IMG/VR virus record: IMGVR_UViG_3300021475_000011
Span: 1 to 64,000 of that record
Length of the DNA stretch: 64,000 bases
Strand: one strand, 5' to 3'
Source of the DNA: a virus
Shown here: positions 15,961 through 23,458 of the stretch, one piece after another
Layout: each line of letters opens with the position of its first letter
Position numbering within the stretch: position 1 is the stretch's first letter
Notes under the pieces: generated by a model
What the model saw: only the letters and a program-made list of their open reading frames with translations
What the model was told of the DNA's origin: nothing
The model's database searches: none
Position numbers and translations under genes: made by a program

Positions 15961-16228
15961 CGGCCGAGCGTACACGCGGACGCCGACGGCGACGCCGCGC
16001 GCCGCGCCTGATCTGCTCCTCCGTGACGACGACAAGTTCGCGCAGGGCCTCGGGCGCATCGGTGCCCATACCCGTGAGCGGGATCGGCAGGCGGTCGGCC
16101 ATGATCTGCGCGACCACGATCCCGTCCTCGCGCACGCTCAGCTCGACGCGCGCCGGCGAGAGGCCGTGCATTTCGCTGAGCAGCTTCACGCAGTACGCCA
16201 GGTCGTCGTTGATCGTCTCGACCGCCAT
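15896..16228 (-). CDS. small protein, unknown function
   Basis: 110 residues from the ATG at 16228 (TGATG coupling). The N-terminal part (DDLAYCVKLLSEMHGLSPAR, then a LSVREDGIVVAQIMAD strand pair) is compact. The C-terminus is very basic. Its 3' end overlaps the HARE gene by 65 nt and contains that gene's putative promoter. Confidence 0.6.
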   Translation of the reverse strand: MAVETINDDLAYCVKLLSEMHGLSPARVELSVREDGIVVAQIMADRLPIPLTGMGTDAPEALRELVVVTEEQIRRGARRRRRRPRVRSADAEGRSSGAGARAPRQGEDER

Positions 16229-16437
16229 CAGCTCGCCTCGTCGGGGTCGTAATCCTCTGGCGGCTCGTCGCGGCCAATCTCCCAGCACGGTTCGCACAGC
16301 TCCCCGAACTCGGCGGTCAGGCGCTTGCAGCGCACGCACAGCAGCGGCGGCTCGGTGGCTGTCCCGCGCTCGTCCTCAAGGCGCGCGAGCAGCCCCCGAT
16401 AGTGCGTGTGCGCGGCGTCCATATCGACGGCGCTCAC
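16228..16437 (-). CDS. small zinc-knuckle protein
   Basis: 69 residues from a GTG overlapping the preceding stop. CVRC and CEPC pairs 13 residues apart form a four-cysteine zinc site; the tail is acidic. Function unknown. Confidence 0.6.
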   Translation of the reverse strand: MSAVDMDAAHTHYRGLLARLEDERGTATEPPLLCVRCKRLTAEFGELCEPCWEIGRDEPPEDYDPDEAS

Positions 16438-17024
16438 GAGCGAACACGAACCGACATCGTGGCGGCCATCTGCGCCTCGCTGCCGTCCTCGAAGACCACG
16501 CGGACCCTGCGGTGGATGCGCTCGGTCGAGGCGATCGTGCGCCACTCGCCGTCGTGGCGAATCGTCAGGCCCGAGTACAGCTCGTTGGCGTCCATCGGCT
16601 TCACGGGCGGCTTCGTCACGACCTCATCCCACGGGTACTGACGGGCGAGCGAGGCGACGTGCAGCGCTTCGCGGTCGTACTCGTCGGCCAGCTCGGCAGG
16701 CGCCGGCGGGATGCAGCCACGGTGGCGAGCATCCACGCGCAGGACTGCCTCCGTGCGGACCTGCTCGTCGGTCGGCTGCTCGCGGCCGGCGCTCAAGAGC
16801 CAGCCCTGCCCGTCGTAGGTGGCGCCACAGCCGGCGCAGGTGTGGGTCTGCTCGCCGCCGAACGGCACGTCCTCGATCGTCGCGCCGCATGTGCAGTCGT
16901 AGCTTCCGTTGGCGCGCTGACCCTGCGGGACGTTGCGGTCGCGGTGCCAGGCGAGCTTCTTCACTTCGATGGTGACGGGAGCGGTGGCGCTCATGGTGTG
17001 GTCCTCTCGGGTGGAAGTGGTCAT
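16434..17024 (-). CDS. zinc-ribbon protein of the MTTS promoter family
   Basis: 196 residues if read from ATG 17024. A second in-frame ATG at 16994 has a GAGAGG ribosome site and may also be used. A four-cysteine zinc ribbon (CTCGATIEDV... CAGCGATYDG) lies near residue 45-75. A C-terminal strand-rich part (LTIRHDGEWRTIASTERIHR) follows. It is controlled by promoter C and operator O5. No family recognised. Confidence 0.65.
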   Translation of the reverse strand: MTTSTREDHTMSATAPVTIEVKKLAWHRDRNVPQGQRANGSYDCTCGATIEDVPFGGEQTHTCAGCGATYDGQGWLLSAGREQPTDEQVRTEAVLRVDARHRGCIPPAPAELADEYDREALHVASLARQYPWDEVVTKPPVKPMDANELYSGLTIRHDGEWRTIASTERIHRRVRVVFEDGSEAQMAATMSVRVRS

Positions 17025-17040
17025 GTCAACTATGGTGACA
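17024..17040. promoter_or_regulatory. palindromic operator O5
   Basis: TGTCA-ACTATGG-TGACA, a perfect match. It overlaps the ATG at 17024 and the minus-10 region of promoter C. Confidence 0.7.
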
Positions 17041-17072
17041 CTCGCGGGGTCAGGCTTCAAGCGCTCTGGACG
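17032..17072 (-). promoter_or_regulatory. promoter C with upstream CGTCCAG box
   Basis: Minus strand: CGTCCAG (17066-17072), five bases, TTGAAG (17055-17060), 17-bp spacer, CACCAT (17032-17037), seven bases to ATG 17024. Same architecture as promoter D. Confidence 0.55.
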
Positions 17073-17089
17073 AACGTATGAGAACAGCA

Positions 17090-17117
17090 GCGGGGCGCCT
17101 GACCTACAGCGCCCCGC
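17090..17117 (-). terminator. hairpin after the 17.1-17.5 kb gene
   Basis: Perfect 9-bp stem GCGGGGCGC/GCGCCCCGC with a ten-base loop between the stop at 17146 and promoter C. The minus strand then reads TGCTGTTCTC, weakly U-rich. Confidence 0.55.
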
Positions 17118-17145
17118 CGTGTTTCCCTCTCCCCCCGTCCCCCGA

Positions 17146-17463
17146 TCAAGCGCGAGCGAACCTGCGGTCAGGAGGCTTCGGGCCGACCTCGCTCTCGATG
17201 TAGGCGATGACGCGGAGCGTGGAGGGCACCGGCTCGGCGGGCGCCTCGATCACGTCCGCTGGCAGGACCCATGTGTCGAACCAACCGGCGACGAGGAACC
17301 GGCGAATGTGGACGCGCTTGCTCACATGGCCGAATCGAATCTCGTCTTCGGTGGGATCGGCGACACGCAGCAGCCGCACCGTCTCCAAGTCGTCGCCACT
17401 GCCGCTCAGGCGCACGCGCACGTAGGCTCCGTCGGGCAGAGCTTCCAGCGTCTTCGATCGCAT
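17146..17463 (-). CDS. small beta-rich protein, unknown function
   Basis: 105 residues, many strands (AYVRVRLSGSGDDLETVRLL). The ATG overlaps the preceding stop (TGATG), so it is coupled to the MTTS gene upstream. The hairpin at 17090-17117 follows. No family recognised. Confidence 0.6.
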   Translation of the reverse strand: MRSKTLEALPDGAYVRVRLSGSGDDLETVRLLRVADPTEDEIRFGHVSKRVHIRRFLVAGWFDTWVLPADVIEAPAEPVPSTLRVIAYIESEVGPKPPDRRFARA

Positions 17464-17765
17464 CAGCGGTTCTCGATCGAGCGGAGCTCGCCGCCGGCGT
17501 CGGTGAAGCGGCCAAGGCGTCGGGCCGACTCGCCGTTGCCGCGTAGCAGGTTGCCGGGGAGCGCGTGCAGGATGGTCGGGTCGTCGCGGTGGCGCATCAG
17601 CAGGAACTCGGCGCCGCGCTTGCCCGTGAGCAGGTAGGGCAGCTCGGCGGCTGTGCTCTCGCCCTCGCGGCTGGTCACGGTGTACTCACGCGGGCTGAGC
17701 GTGTGCGAGTCCTTCACGACGACGATGCTGGTAGCTGCTGTGTGGTGATCCGTGGAAGTAGTCAT
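17463..17765 (-). CDS. small MTTS-family protein, unknown function
   Basis: 100 residues from ATG 17765, starting MTTSTDHHTAATSIVVVKDS. No other suitable start exists, which supports leaderless initiation at this ATG. It has an alternating strand/loop sequence with no known domain. Promoter D and operator O6 lie directly upstream. Confidence 0.6.
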   Translation of the reverse strand: MTTSTDHHTAATSIVVVKDSHTLSPREYTVTSREGESTAAELPYLLTGKRGAEFLLMRHRDDPTILHALPGNLLRGNGESARRLGRFTDAGGELRSIENR

Positions 17766-17781
17766 GTCAAGCATGGTGACA
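17765..17781. promoter_or_regulatory. palindromic operator O6
   Basis: TGTCA-AGCATGG-TGACA, a perfect match. It overlaps the ATG at 17765 and the minus-10 region of promoter D. Confidence 0.7.
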
Positions 17782-17813
17782 CGCTCGACGCCCAACCACA
17801 ACCCCTCTGGACG
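17773..17813 (-). promoter_or_regulatory. promoter D with upstream CGTCCAG box
   Basis: Minus strand: CGTCCAG (17807-17813), five bases, TTGTGG (17796-17801), 17-bp spacer, CACCAT (17773-17778), seven bases to ATG 17765. Confidence 0.55.
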
Positions 17814-17819
17814 GACGTA

Positions 17820-18164
17820 CTACTCGGGCAGCTCGGGGACCTCAACCGCATAGATGTCGTCGATGGGCAGGAACATCAGCGGCTCGCCATCGACCTCGAG
17901 CACCATCCCACCGTGCTCGTACCTGACGATCTGGCCGGGCACCACGTCGAGCGGCAACTGTTCGCCGTGCTTGCCCTTGCGGGAGCCGACGGCCAGCACG
18001 ATCGCGCGGCGTTCCTCTTCGCGGACGGTCGCCGGCAGGTGCAGGCCGCTCGCGCGCTGCGGCGGCGGCACGGGCTTGACGATGATCCGCGGGCCCATGA
18101 CCTCGATCACGGCGCTGCCCGTCGGGCGGTCGGTGCTGGCGACGGCTGTGGTGTGCTCGCTCAT
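17820..18164 (-). CDS. groES-like: GroES-like co-chaperonin
   Basis: 114 residues, close to the usual size of about 97 plus a short N-terminal extension. The fold pattern is clear: IIVKPVPPPQRASGLHLPAT is the first strand plus mobile loop. It is followed by AIVLAVGSRKGK, PLDVVPGQIVRYEHGGMVLE and a C-terminal DDIYAVE. Phage GroES homologues (T4 gp31, RB49 CocO) retarget host GroEL for capsid folding. No GroEL partner is present, so host GroEL would be used. The ATG overlaps the upstream stop (ATGA). Confidence 0.85.
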   Translation of the reverse strand: MSEHTTAVASTDRPTGSAVIEVMGPRIIVKPVPPPQRASGLHLPATVREEERRAIVLAVGSRKGKHGEQLPLDVVPGQIVRYEHGGMVLEVDGEPLMFLPIDDIYAVEVPELPE

Positions 18165-18277
18165 ACGATCGCGCTCCACAGGTGAACACAGCCGGCGATG
18201 GTCGCCGTGACGGCCAGCGCCGCTATGCAGCCCACCACGACGTAGGCGAGCGCGACGCCGGCCTTCTCGCTGGTCAC
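18161..18277 (-). CDS. 38-residue single-span membrane protein
   Basis: Starts at a GTG overlapping the preceding stop (GTGA) and ends on the GroES ATG (ATGA). Almost the whole chain is one hydrophobic helix (VALAYVVVGCIAALAVTATI). It could be a small holin-like or inner-membrane peptide; no family assigned. Confidence 0.55.
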   Translation of the reverse strand: MTSEKAGVALAYVVVGCIAALAVTATIAGCVHLWSAIV

Positions 18278-18627
18278 GAGCGAGCGGCTTCCTCTGCCGC
18301 CTCCTTGGCGTCTTCGTGCGCGCGCTTCGCCGACTTCAGCACCTTCGGGTCCTCCAAGTCGGCGTCCGTCAGGATGCCGTGGCACCGTGCCAGTCCGCGA
18401 GCGACGCGCATCTTTGCGTCCTCGATCGCGGTCTTGGCAAGGGCATACTCGCGGTTGCGAGCCGCGCTCAGGATCGCTCCCGAGTTGGAGAACTCGTCGA
18501 GCTTCAAGCGAAGACCCTGCTGCGTCAGCAGTTCGGTCTTGTCGAAGGCCAGCGTAAGAAGCTGGTGGACGGTGAGCGTGCCCGCCGGGCGCCGCTCGAT
18601 CGGCTGGACCTGCTCGTCGTCGTTCAT
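18274..18627 (-). CDS. helical protein, unknown function
   Basis: 117 residues from ATG 18627, preceded by GGAGGG at good spacing. All-helical, charged C-terminal coiled coil (KSAKRAHEDAKEAAEEAARS). First gene of the GroES unit; the 118-bp gap upstream carries two inverted repeats and a TATGCT box. Confidence 0.65.
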   Translation of the reverse strand: MNDDEQVQPIERRPAGTLTVHQLLTLAFDKTELLTQQGLRLKLDEFSNSGAILSAARNREYALAKTAIEDAKMRVARGLARCHGILTDADLEDPKVLKSAKRAHEDAKEAAEEAARS

Positions 18628-18689
18628 CCTGCCCTCCGTGTGTCGGTGATGGGAACTCGCCCGCGCAGCATACACGCCCGGCCAGTCCA

Positions 18690-18738
18690 TAACCCATCAT
18701 CCGTACTATGGGTTAACGGACTTTCCGCACGTAAAGTC
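18690..18738. promoter_or_regulatory. intergenic region with two inverted repeats
   Basis: Perfect dyad TAACCCAT-N10-ATGGGTTA (18690-18715) and GACTTT-N8-AAAGTC (18719-18738) between the HNH gene stop and the GroES unit. A TATGCT minus-10-like box lies downstream on the minus strand. The first dyad would overlap the minus-35 region; the second could be a weak terminator of the HNH unit. Confidence 0.5.
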
Positions 18739-18745
18739 GGGAAAC

Positions 18746-19177
18746 TCAGAACGGCACGCCGTCGTCTTCGGGCGCAGGCGCCGGCGGCTCGGGATCGGCG
18801 AGCAGCCGGTCGATGGTCTTGCCGCCGCTCAGGCGCTTCACGGCCGCCGCGATCGTGCCCGCGCAGCGCACCGCGGCCACCTGCTCGTCCGTGGTCATCA
18901 GCGGCAGCAGGTCGAGCCGGTGGCCGTCGTAGGCGGCGTGGCAGGTGTCGGTGCTCGTCGCCGGGCCGCACAGCTCGACCACATGGTCAGGGTTCACCCA
19001 CAGGATCGTCTCGCTGACCTCCGGGCGCGGCTCGTCGTGGACGCGGCCGATGGTGTGCGCCGCCTCAAGAGAGCGGCCGAGCTCGGCGAGCTGGAACACG
19101 TCGAGGCCGCACGCGCGACACCGGCCCTTCTCGTCCACCTTCGCGCGTGCCGCTGACCAATCCCGCTGCACGCTCAC
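18746..19177 (-). CDS. HNH-type endonuclease-like protein
   Basis: 143 residues. A zinc pair CRACG, the E-A-A-H-T-I-G-R segment, a VNPDHVVELCGP strand and a final CHAAYD match the beta-beta-alpha metal fold of HNH proteins. The core H-to-C spacing fits. The GTG start overlaps the preceding stop. Phage HNH proteins often assist packaging or act as homing nucleases; next to recombination genes the role is open. Confidence 0.7.
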   Translation of the reverse strand: MSVQRDWSAARAKVDEKGRCRACGLDVFQLAELGRSLEAAHTIGRVHDEPRPEVSETILWVNPDHVVELCGPATSTDTCHAAYDGHRLDLLPLMTTDEQVAAVRCAGTIAAAVKRLSGGKTIDRLLADPEPPAPAPEDDGVPF

Positions 19178-19656
19178 GGCGTCAGTTCAGCCTCGCGCTT
19201 CTGCGCCGAGAGGATCGACTGCCGCAGGCTGGCAGCCCGCTCCTTGCTCTTGATCCACTTCTCAAGCGCTCGAATCTCGGCTTCCAGCTCGACGTACTCA
19301 ACCCACATTTTCGGGTTCTGCTCCTTCGCCCGGATGCGGGCCTCGGCCTCCATGATCCGCGACGGCCTGCCCTTCAGCGACGCGGGCAGCTTGTTCTCGG
19401 GGTCGGCTGCGTGCTCGAGCATTTCCCGCTCGATCGCGCACATGGCCTCGTCCACGACCGCCTCCCATTGCAGCTTCAGCCCGAGCTCGCCGTCGGTGAC
19501 GCCCTCGAACTTCTTGATCGCCTGCCCCAGCCGCGCGGACGCCGAGTCGAGGCCACGCGCGTCGAGCGCCAGGTCCGTCATCAGCGACATCGGGTCGATC
19601 CTGATGTCCACCGTGCGCGCCGGCGGTGGCTGCTGCGAGTCGTCGAGCGTGGTCAT
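19174..19656 (-). CDS. helical recombination-operon protein
   Basis: 160 residues from ATG 19656 (ATGA overlap with the exonuclease). Almost entirely helical with a coiled coil (MWVEYVELEAEIRALEKWIK). Its coupling to the exonuclease suggests an accessory role in recombination; sequence family not recognised. Confidence 0.65.
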   Translation of the reverse strand: MTTLDDSQQPPPARTVDIRIDPMSLMTDLALDARGLDSASARLGQAIKKFEGVTDGELGLKLQWEAVVDEAMCAIEREMLEHAADPENKLPASLKGRPSRIMEAEARIRAKEQNPKMWVEYVELEAEIRALEKWIKSKERAASLRQSILSAQKREAELTP

Positions 19657-20435
19657 ACGAACGACCTGCGCTGCTGCTTGCGGGCGAGCGCCACGCGGTC
19701 GAGCCGTTCGTGCAGCGCGGCGACCGACAGGAAGTCCTCTAGTTCGCCGACGCCGCGCTCGACTTCGCCGGGGGTGCCGTCGGCGTGCAGGTGCAGCAGC
19801 TCCGTGTGGCAGACGGCGAAGCCGGTCAGCTCGAGGTAGGCGGCGGCGTAGGCGGCGACCTGAATGTGGGCGCTGTCGTAGATCGCCTTGCTCGTCTTCG
19901 CGTCGCCGAGCACGAGGCCACCACAGCCACAGGTGCAGCTCCGCAGATAGTCGAACGTGCCGGCGTAGCGGTGCGCCAGGCTGATGATCGGGACCTCCGT
20001 CGAATGGAACACGGGGCGCGTGTCGAGGACCCAACCGGCAAGGCTCTGATGGAAAGGCCGCTCGACCTCGGGCAGCTCGTGGAACGGTGGCGGCCCGTCG
20101 TCGCCGGCGTACATCGTCAGCGCCTCGTGGACGTTCGTGCCGCGCAGCGCGGCTTCGTCGCGCAGGTCGATCGGCCGGACCTTCTTCTCGGCCAGGTACA
20201 TGACCGCCTCCTCGGCGGTGGAGAAGAACACGCCGTCGTTGTTCATGGCGACCATCGCCTCGACGGTGCGCGTGAAGGCCCACCACGTCAGGGCCTCGGA
20301 CTTGTCGATGACGCCCAATATCTTCGTGACGCTCGGCAGCGTGAAGCTCTCGACGCCGGCGGCTGTGTGGACGGTGTAAGCGTGCTTGACGGGCTCGAAG
20401 TCCACCACCACGTCGCCGTAGCGCACAGTCTTCAC
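19653..20435 (-). CDS. PD-(D/E)XK exonuclease, Cas4/RecB-like
   Basis: 260 residues. The nuclease core is visible: RGTNVHEALT (catalytic His), STEVPIISLAHRYAGTFD (Asp), LGDAKTSKAIYDSAHIQVAA (D-x-K and the QxxxY motif). It acts on DNA ends, probably making ssDNA for the Rad52-type annealing protein encoded 2 kb upstream. The GTG start overlaps the stop of the small frameshifted gene. Confidence 0.82.
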   Translation of the reverse strand: MKTVRYGDVVVDFEPVKHAYTVHTAAGVESFTLPSVTKILGVIDKSEALTWWAFTRTVEAMVAMNNDGVFFSTAEEAVMYLAEKKVRPIDLRDEAALRGTNVHEALTMYAGDDGPPPFHELPEVERPFHQSLAGWVLDTRPVFHSTEVPIISLAHRYAGTFDYLRSCTCGCGGLVLGDAKTSKAIYDSAHIQVAAYAAAYLELTGFAVCHTELLHLHADGTPGEVERGVGELEDFLSVAALHERLDRVALARKQQRRSFV

Positions 20436-20682
20436 AGGACGACACCGACCACGCGCAGCACAGTACCGGGCGCGAAGATCGTGGGCTCCGTCACCACTTC
20501 ACCTGACAGTGGCTCGGGCGCGGGCAGGCCGCCGATGCTGTTGCAGCCGCAAGCCTCGACGGCGTGCTCGTCCACGATCATCTTCCAGACCTCCTCGGCC
20601 CACTCGGATCGGCCAGGTGCCCCCCCCCCGACGGAACATGGAAGGTCCCGCAGGTGGTGATGATGCGTGCGTAGACCTTCAC
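20432..20682 (-). pseudogene. small gene broken at a G10 tract
   Basis: A GTG at 20682 overlaps the DUF5131 stop, and a TGA overlaps the exonuclease start. However, the 251-nt span is not divisible by three. The 5' part reads VKVYARIITTCGTFHVPSGG. After the G-run the frame that continues to the expected stop is one base over (PGRSEWAEEVWKMIVDEHAV... to VLRVVGVVL). Restoring an 11-G run gives an intact 83-residue protein. It could be a sequencing error, true phase variation or transcriptional slippage. Confidence 0.65.
20620..20629. repeat. C10 homopolymer tract causing a frame break
   Basis: Ten C on the plus strand. Unlike the other tracts in this window, the coupled small gene is out of frame at this length and in frame at 11 or 8. 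Confidence 0.75.
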
Positions 20683-21641
20683 GACGCCACGCCCGCGCGC
20701 TCGGGCATGTCGCGCACGCGCAGGTCAGGCGGAAGGTCGTCGAGCGCCGTGCCCGCGCGCGCGCCGCCGAGCTGCTTGACGAACAGCGCGGTCGCGCCGT
20801 CCGTGTCCTGCCAGCACTCGTCGCGGCAGTAGTCGCGCAGCGCGCGCACCCACTCCAACTTCATCGGCCTGTGGCCGGCGCCGCTCTCGCCGCCGACGAT
20901 CAGCCAGTCGATCAGCTCGAGGTCCAGCCCGCGCCCCTGGTAGCCGTCCTCCCACGGCCGCCACGCGAAGACCGGCGCGTCACCCACCGGGTACGTCTCG
21001 TGCTCGGCGTCGGTCATGTATTCGGCGTCGGGCAGCAGCGGGCCAAGCAGCGGCTCGGCGCTGATGAACCTGATGTGCGCCGGCGTTTCGCGGAGCAGGT
21101 CGGCGCGGTGGACAAAGCGGCGGTTCTCGATCGACGTGCCGAGCCAGATATTCGTGAGCTGGTCGAAGCCGTCGTTCACCACGTCGGCGATGATGAAAGC
21201 GTTGGGGATGCCGCGCCCGAGCTCGTGGACCTGCTCCATGACCTCCCGTGCGAACGGCCAGCTTTTCAGCAGGTCGCGCATCCTCTCGGGGCGCTTCGTG
21301 AGCACCTGAAACGTGTGCTGGTGAGCGAGCGCCATCACGGCGAAGACCTTGGCTATGTAGTCGTCGGGGATCAGCTCGTGGAACAGGTCGCTCATGCTGT
21401 TGACGAACACCATCCGGGGCGCGTCGAAGGGCTTGGCTTTGCGCAGCGGCTCGGTCAGCTTGTGAGGCTTCAGCAGCACGTTCCGGGCGGCGTTGGCTGG
21501 CGTCCACGGCGCGGGGGTCTGTCCGTAGCGCAGGCTCAGCGTCTCGGCGTAGCAGTTGGCGCAGCCGGGCGACACCTTCGAGCAGCCATGCACGGGGTTC
21601 CAACTGACCTCCGTCCACTCGATCTTCGTCTCGTTCGCCAT
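20679..21641 (-). CDS. DUF5131 (phage Gp37/Gp68-like) protein
   Basis: 320 residues. The N-terminal IEWTEVSWNPVHGCSKVSPG is followed by CANCYAE, a three-cysteine signature of DUF5131. Later segments (VFVNSMSDLFHELIPDDYIA, FQVLTKRPERM, WLIVGGESGAGHRPM) also match. The family resembles radical-SAM folds and is common in phages; its reaction is unknown. Coupled by TGATG to the upstream zinc gene. Confidence 0.88.
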   Translation of the reverse strand: MANETKIEWTEVSWNPVHGCSKVSPGCANCYAETLSLRYGQTPAPWTPANAARNVLLKPHKLTEPLRKAKPFDAPRMVFVNSMSDLFHELIPDDYIAKVFAVMALAHQHTFQVLTKRPERMRDLLKSWPFAREVMEQVHELGRGIPNAFIIADVVNDGFDQLTNIWLGTSIENRRFVHRADLLRETPAHIRFISAEPLLGPLLPDAEYMTDAEHETYPVGDAPVFAWRPWEDGYQGRGLDLELIDWLIVGGESGAGHRPMKLEWVRALRDYCRDECWQDTDGATALFVKQLGGARAGTALDDLPPDLRVRDMPERAGVAS

Positions 21642-21790
21642 CAGCTCACGACCTCGTGACCTTCCTCGTCGGCGCAGCCGGCGTGGACCCACTCGTCGTC
21701 CACGTTCACGATCAGCTCGCCCTCGACGATCTGATCCTCGCAGATGCCGCACCGTGTCGAGCGGGTCGCCTCGATCGCGTGGAGCTTCAC
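21641..21790 (-). CDS. 49-residue zinc-finger protein
   Basis: GTG at 21790 overlaps the preceding stop, and its TGA overlaps the DUF5131 ATG (TGATG). CGIC, then VEGELIVNVDDEWVHAGC, gives a small treble-clef-like or PARP-like finger with Cys/His ligands. Too short for length-filtered prediction. Function unknown. Confidence 0.6.
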   Translation of the reverse strand: MKLHAIEATRSTRCGICEDQIVEGELIVNVDDEWVHAGCADEEGHEVVS

Positions 21791-22245
21791 GAGAACGCCG
21801 TGCCCTCGGTCAGCAGCTTCACGCGCTCGTCAACGGCCTGCTCAGCCTTGCGCTCGCGGATCGCGCTCTGCCGATTCGGGCAGGCGGGCAGACCGTCCGG
21901 CCCGTTCTGGCGCGGCAGCAGCACGCCGCACATCGGGCAGATCGTGGCGTCGATGCAGCGAACCTCGCCCTCGAAGTTGACGGGCACGTAGGCGCCGCAC
22001 AGCGACCACTCGATCGTGAGCTCGACGCCGCGCCGGTGGAGCGCCAACCGCTGCGCCTCCTGCTGCTCGAGCGCGGTCACGCGCAGCCGCTCAAGCTCGG
22101 CGCGATCCTCGGGTGACATCGCGGCGAGCTGGCGGTCGGCCTCAGCCTGCGCGGCCTGCTCCGCCGCGCGCTCGCGGGCGCGCTCTGCGGCTGCCTCGCG
22201 TTCGGCGGCGTTCGGGGCTCGCTGGCGCTTGCGTTTCTTGCCCAT
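21787..22245 (-). CDS. basic coiled-coil zinc protein
   Basis: 152 residues from the ATG at 22245 (TGATG coupling to the Rad52-like gene). The N-terminus is very basic (MGKKRKRQRAPNAAEREAAA), then a coiled coil. A C-terminal ATICPMCGVLLPRQNG...CPNR zinc site follows. Possibly nucleic-acid binding. Confidence 0.65.
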   Translation of the reverse strand: MGKKRKRQRAPNAAEREAAAERARERAAEQAAQAEADRQLAAMSPEDRAELERLRVTALEQQEAQRLALHRRGVELTIEWSLCGAYVPVNFEGEVRCIDATICPMCGVLLPRQNGPDGLPACPNRQSAIRERKAEQAVDERVKLLTEGTAFS

Positions 22246-23234
22246 CAGGTCCGCTCGGCGAAGAACGCGGCCAGCTCGGCGATCTGCTCGCCGGTGGCTT
22301 CTTGGATGTCGGAGAGGCCCATCTGTGTCAGCTTGGCAACACATTCGGCGCGAGTGCAGGACGAGTCGGCGTAGGCGACGCGCAGCGCCACGATCGGGTC
22401 CTGCGCCTCGGCAAGCGCGGCGTCCGCCTCCGCGTCGTCGCCGGCGGGCGCGCCCTGCGCTTCGGCGTCGGCGTGCGCGGCCTCCTGCTCAGCGACCGCG
22501 CCATCGGTGTCGGTGTCGCCGCTCGGCTGCTGCTGCTCGTCCTCGGCGGGATCGGGCGGGACCTCGGGCAGCTCCGCCTCGATGTCGCCCTGCGCCTCCG
22601 TCACGTCGCCGTGGTCGAGCGGCTGACCGAAGCGCTCCACGACGGTCGCCATGCGCAGCCAGCCGCCATAGCGCTGCCTCAGCTTCACTTCGGTCTTCGA
22701 CGGCAGATACCACTTCCCGCCGACGAACTGAAGTTCGGTCGCCTCGACGTACAGGCGCGGCGCGAAGTAGAGAAACGCGCCGATGCCGTACTTGACACAC
22801 GCGCGCTTGAAGGCGTCACTGTGAACACCCTTGAGCGCCATGTCGCCGTTCTTGCCAAGCTCCTCCGTGCCGACGTAGCTCACGTCCGAGCGTTTGCGGT
22901 CGAAGACCTCGAGCACGCAGTTCACGCCGAAGCCCTTGGCGCCGGCGGGATACAGCGGGCCGTAGCCGTCATCCCACGCGCCCGGCGTGACGACGTTCAG
23001 GCGCTCGGCCGCGGTGCGCGCCTCGATGTAGACGACGACGAGGCCCTTCCCGAAGCTCGCCTGCTGACCCTCGCCCTTCTTCTTCGGGTTGACCTGAATC
23101 TTGAAGCTCACGGCCTCCGGTGTGAACGGGCGGCGGAACAGCGGCATCGCCTCGTCGAGCGACTTGGCCGGGTGAATGACCTCGCCCTCGGGCTCTGCCG
23201 GCTCCTGCTCAGCCGGTGGTGCTGCGTCGGCCAT
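22245..23234 (-). CDS. Rad52-family single-strand annealing protein
   Basis: 329 residues. The segment ALKGVHSDAFKRACVKYGIG followed by AFLYFAP is the hallmark of phage Rad52-type recombinases, with the preceding GYGPLYPAGAKGFGVNCVLE and PFTPEAVSFKIQV strands. A long acidic Ala/Glu/Gln linker leads to a small C-terminal helical domain (CVAKLTQMGLSDIQEATGEQ). It should anneal complementary strands during phage recombination with the exonuclease and RusA. Confidence 0.82.
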   Translation of the reverse strand: MADAAPPAEQEPAEPEGEVIHPAKSLDEAMPLFRRPFTPEAVSFKIQVNPKKKGEGQQASFGKGLVVVYIEARTAAERLNVVTPGAWDDGYGPLYPAGAKGFGVNCVLEVFDRKRSDVSYVGTEELGKNGDMALKGVHSDAFKRACVKYGIGAFLYFAPRLYVEATELQFVGGKWYLPSKTEVKLRQRYGGWLRMATVVERFGQPLDHGDVTEAQGDIEAELPEVPPDPAEDEQQQPSGDTDTDGAVAEQEAAHADAEAQGAPAGDDAEADAALAEAQDPIVALRVAYADSSCTRAECVAKLTQMGLSDIQEATGEQIAELAAFFAERT

Positions 23235-23458
23235 CAGTGACGATCGCCGGCGGGGAAGACCTCGAAGCTGCTCCTGCACGTCAGCACGTCGTCGCGGTCC
23301 ATGATCGACTTGTTGATGGCGTCCTCGATCGCGGGCACGTCGCCGATGCTGTCAGCCTGCACGCGGACGGTGAACGTGATCGGGTAGCCGTTGGCCTCCC
23401 AATCCTCCTGCTCGGCGGTGCGCGGGTCCTGCATCGGTGCGGTGCTCGGCTCATCCAT
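23234..23458 (-). CDS. small acidic protein, unknown function
   Basis: 74 residues from ATG 23458, overlapping the preceding stop by 8 nt. One alpha/beta unit (YPITFTVRVQADSIGDVPAI). Coupled by TGATG to the Rad52-like gene. Confidence 0.6.
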   Translation of the reverse strand: MDEPSTAPMQDPRTAEQEDWEANGYPITFTVRVQADSIGDVPAIEDAINKSIMDRDDVLTCRSSFEVFPAGDRH

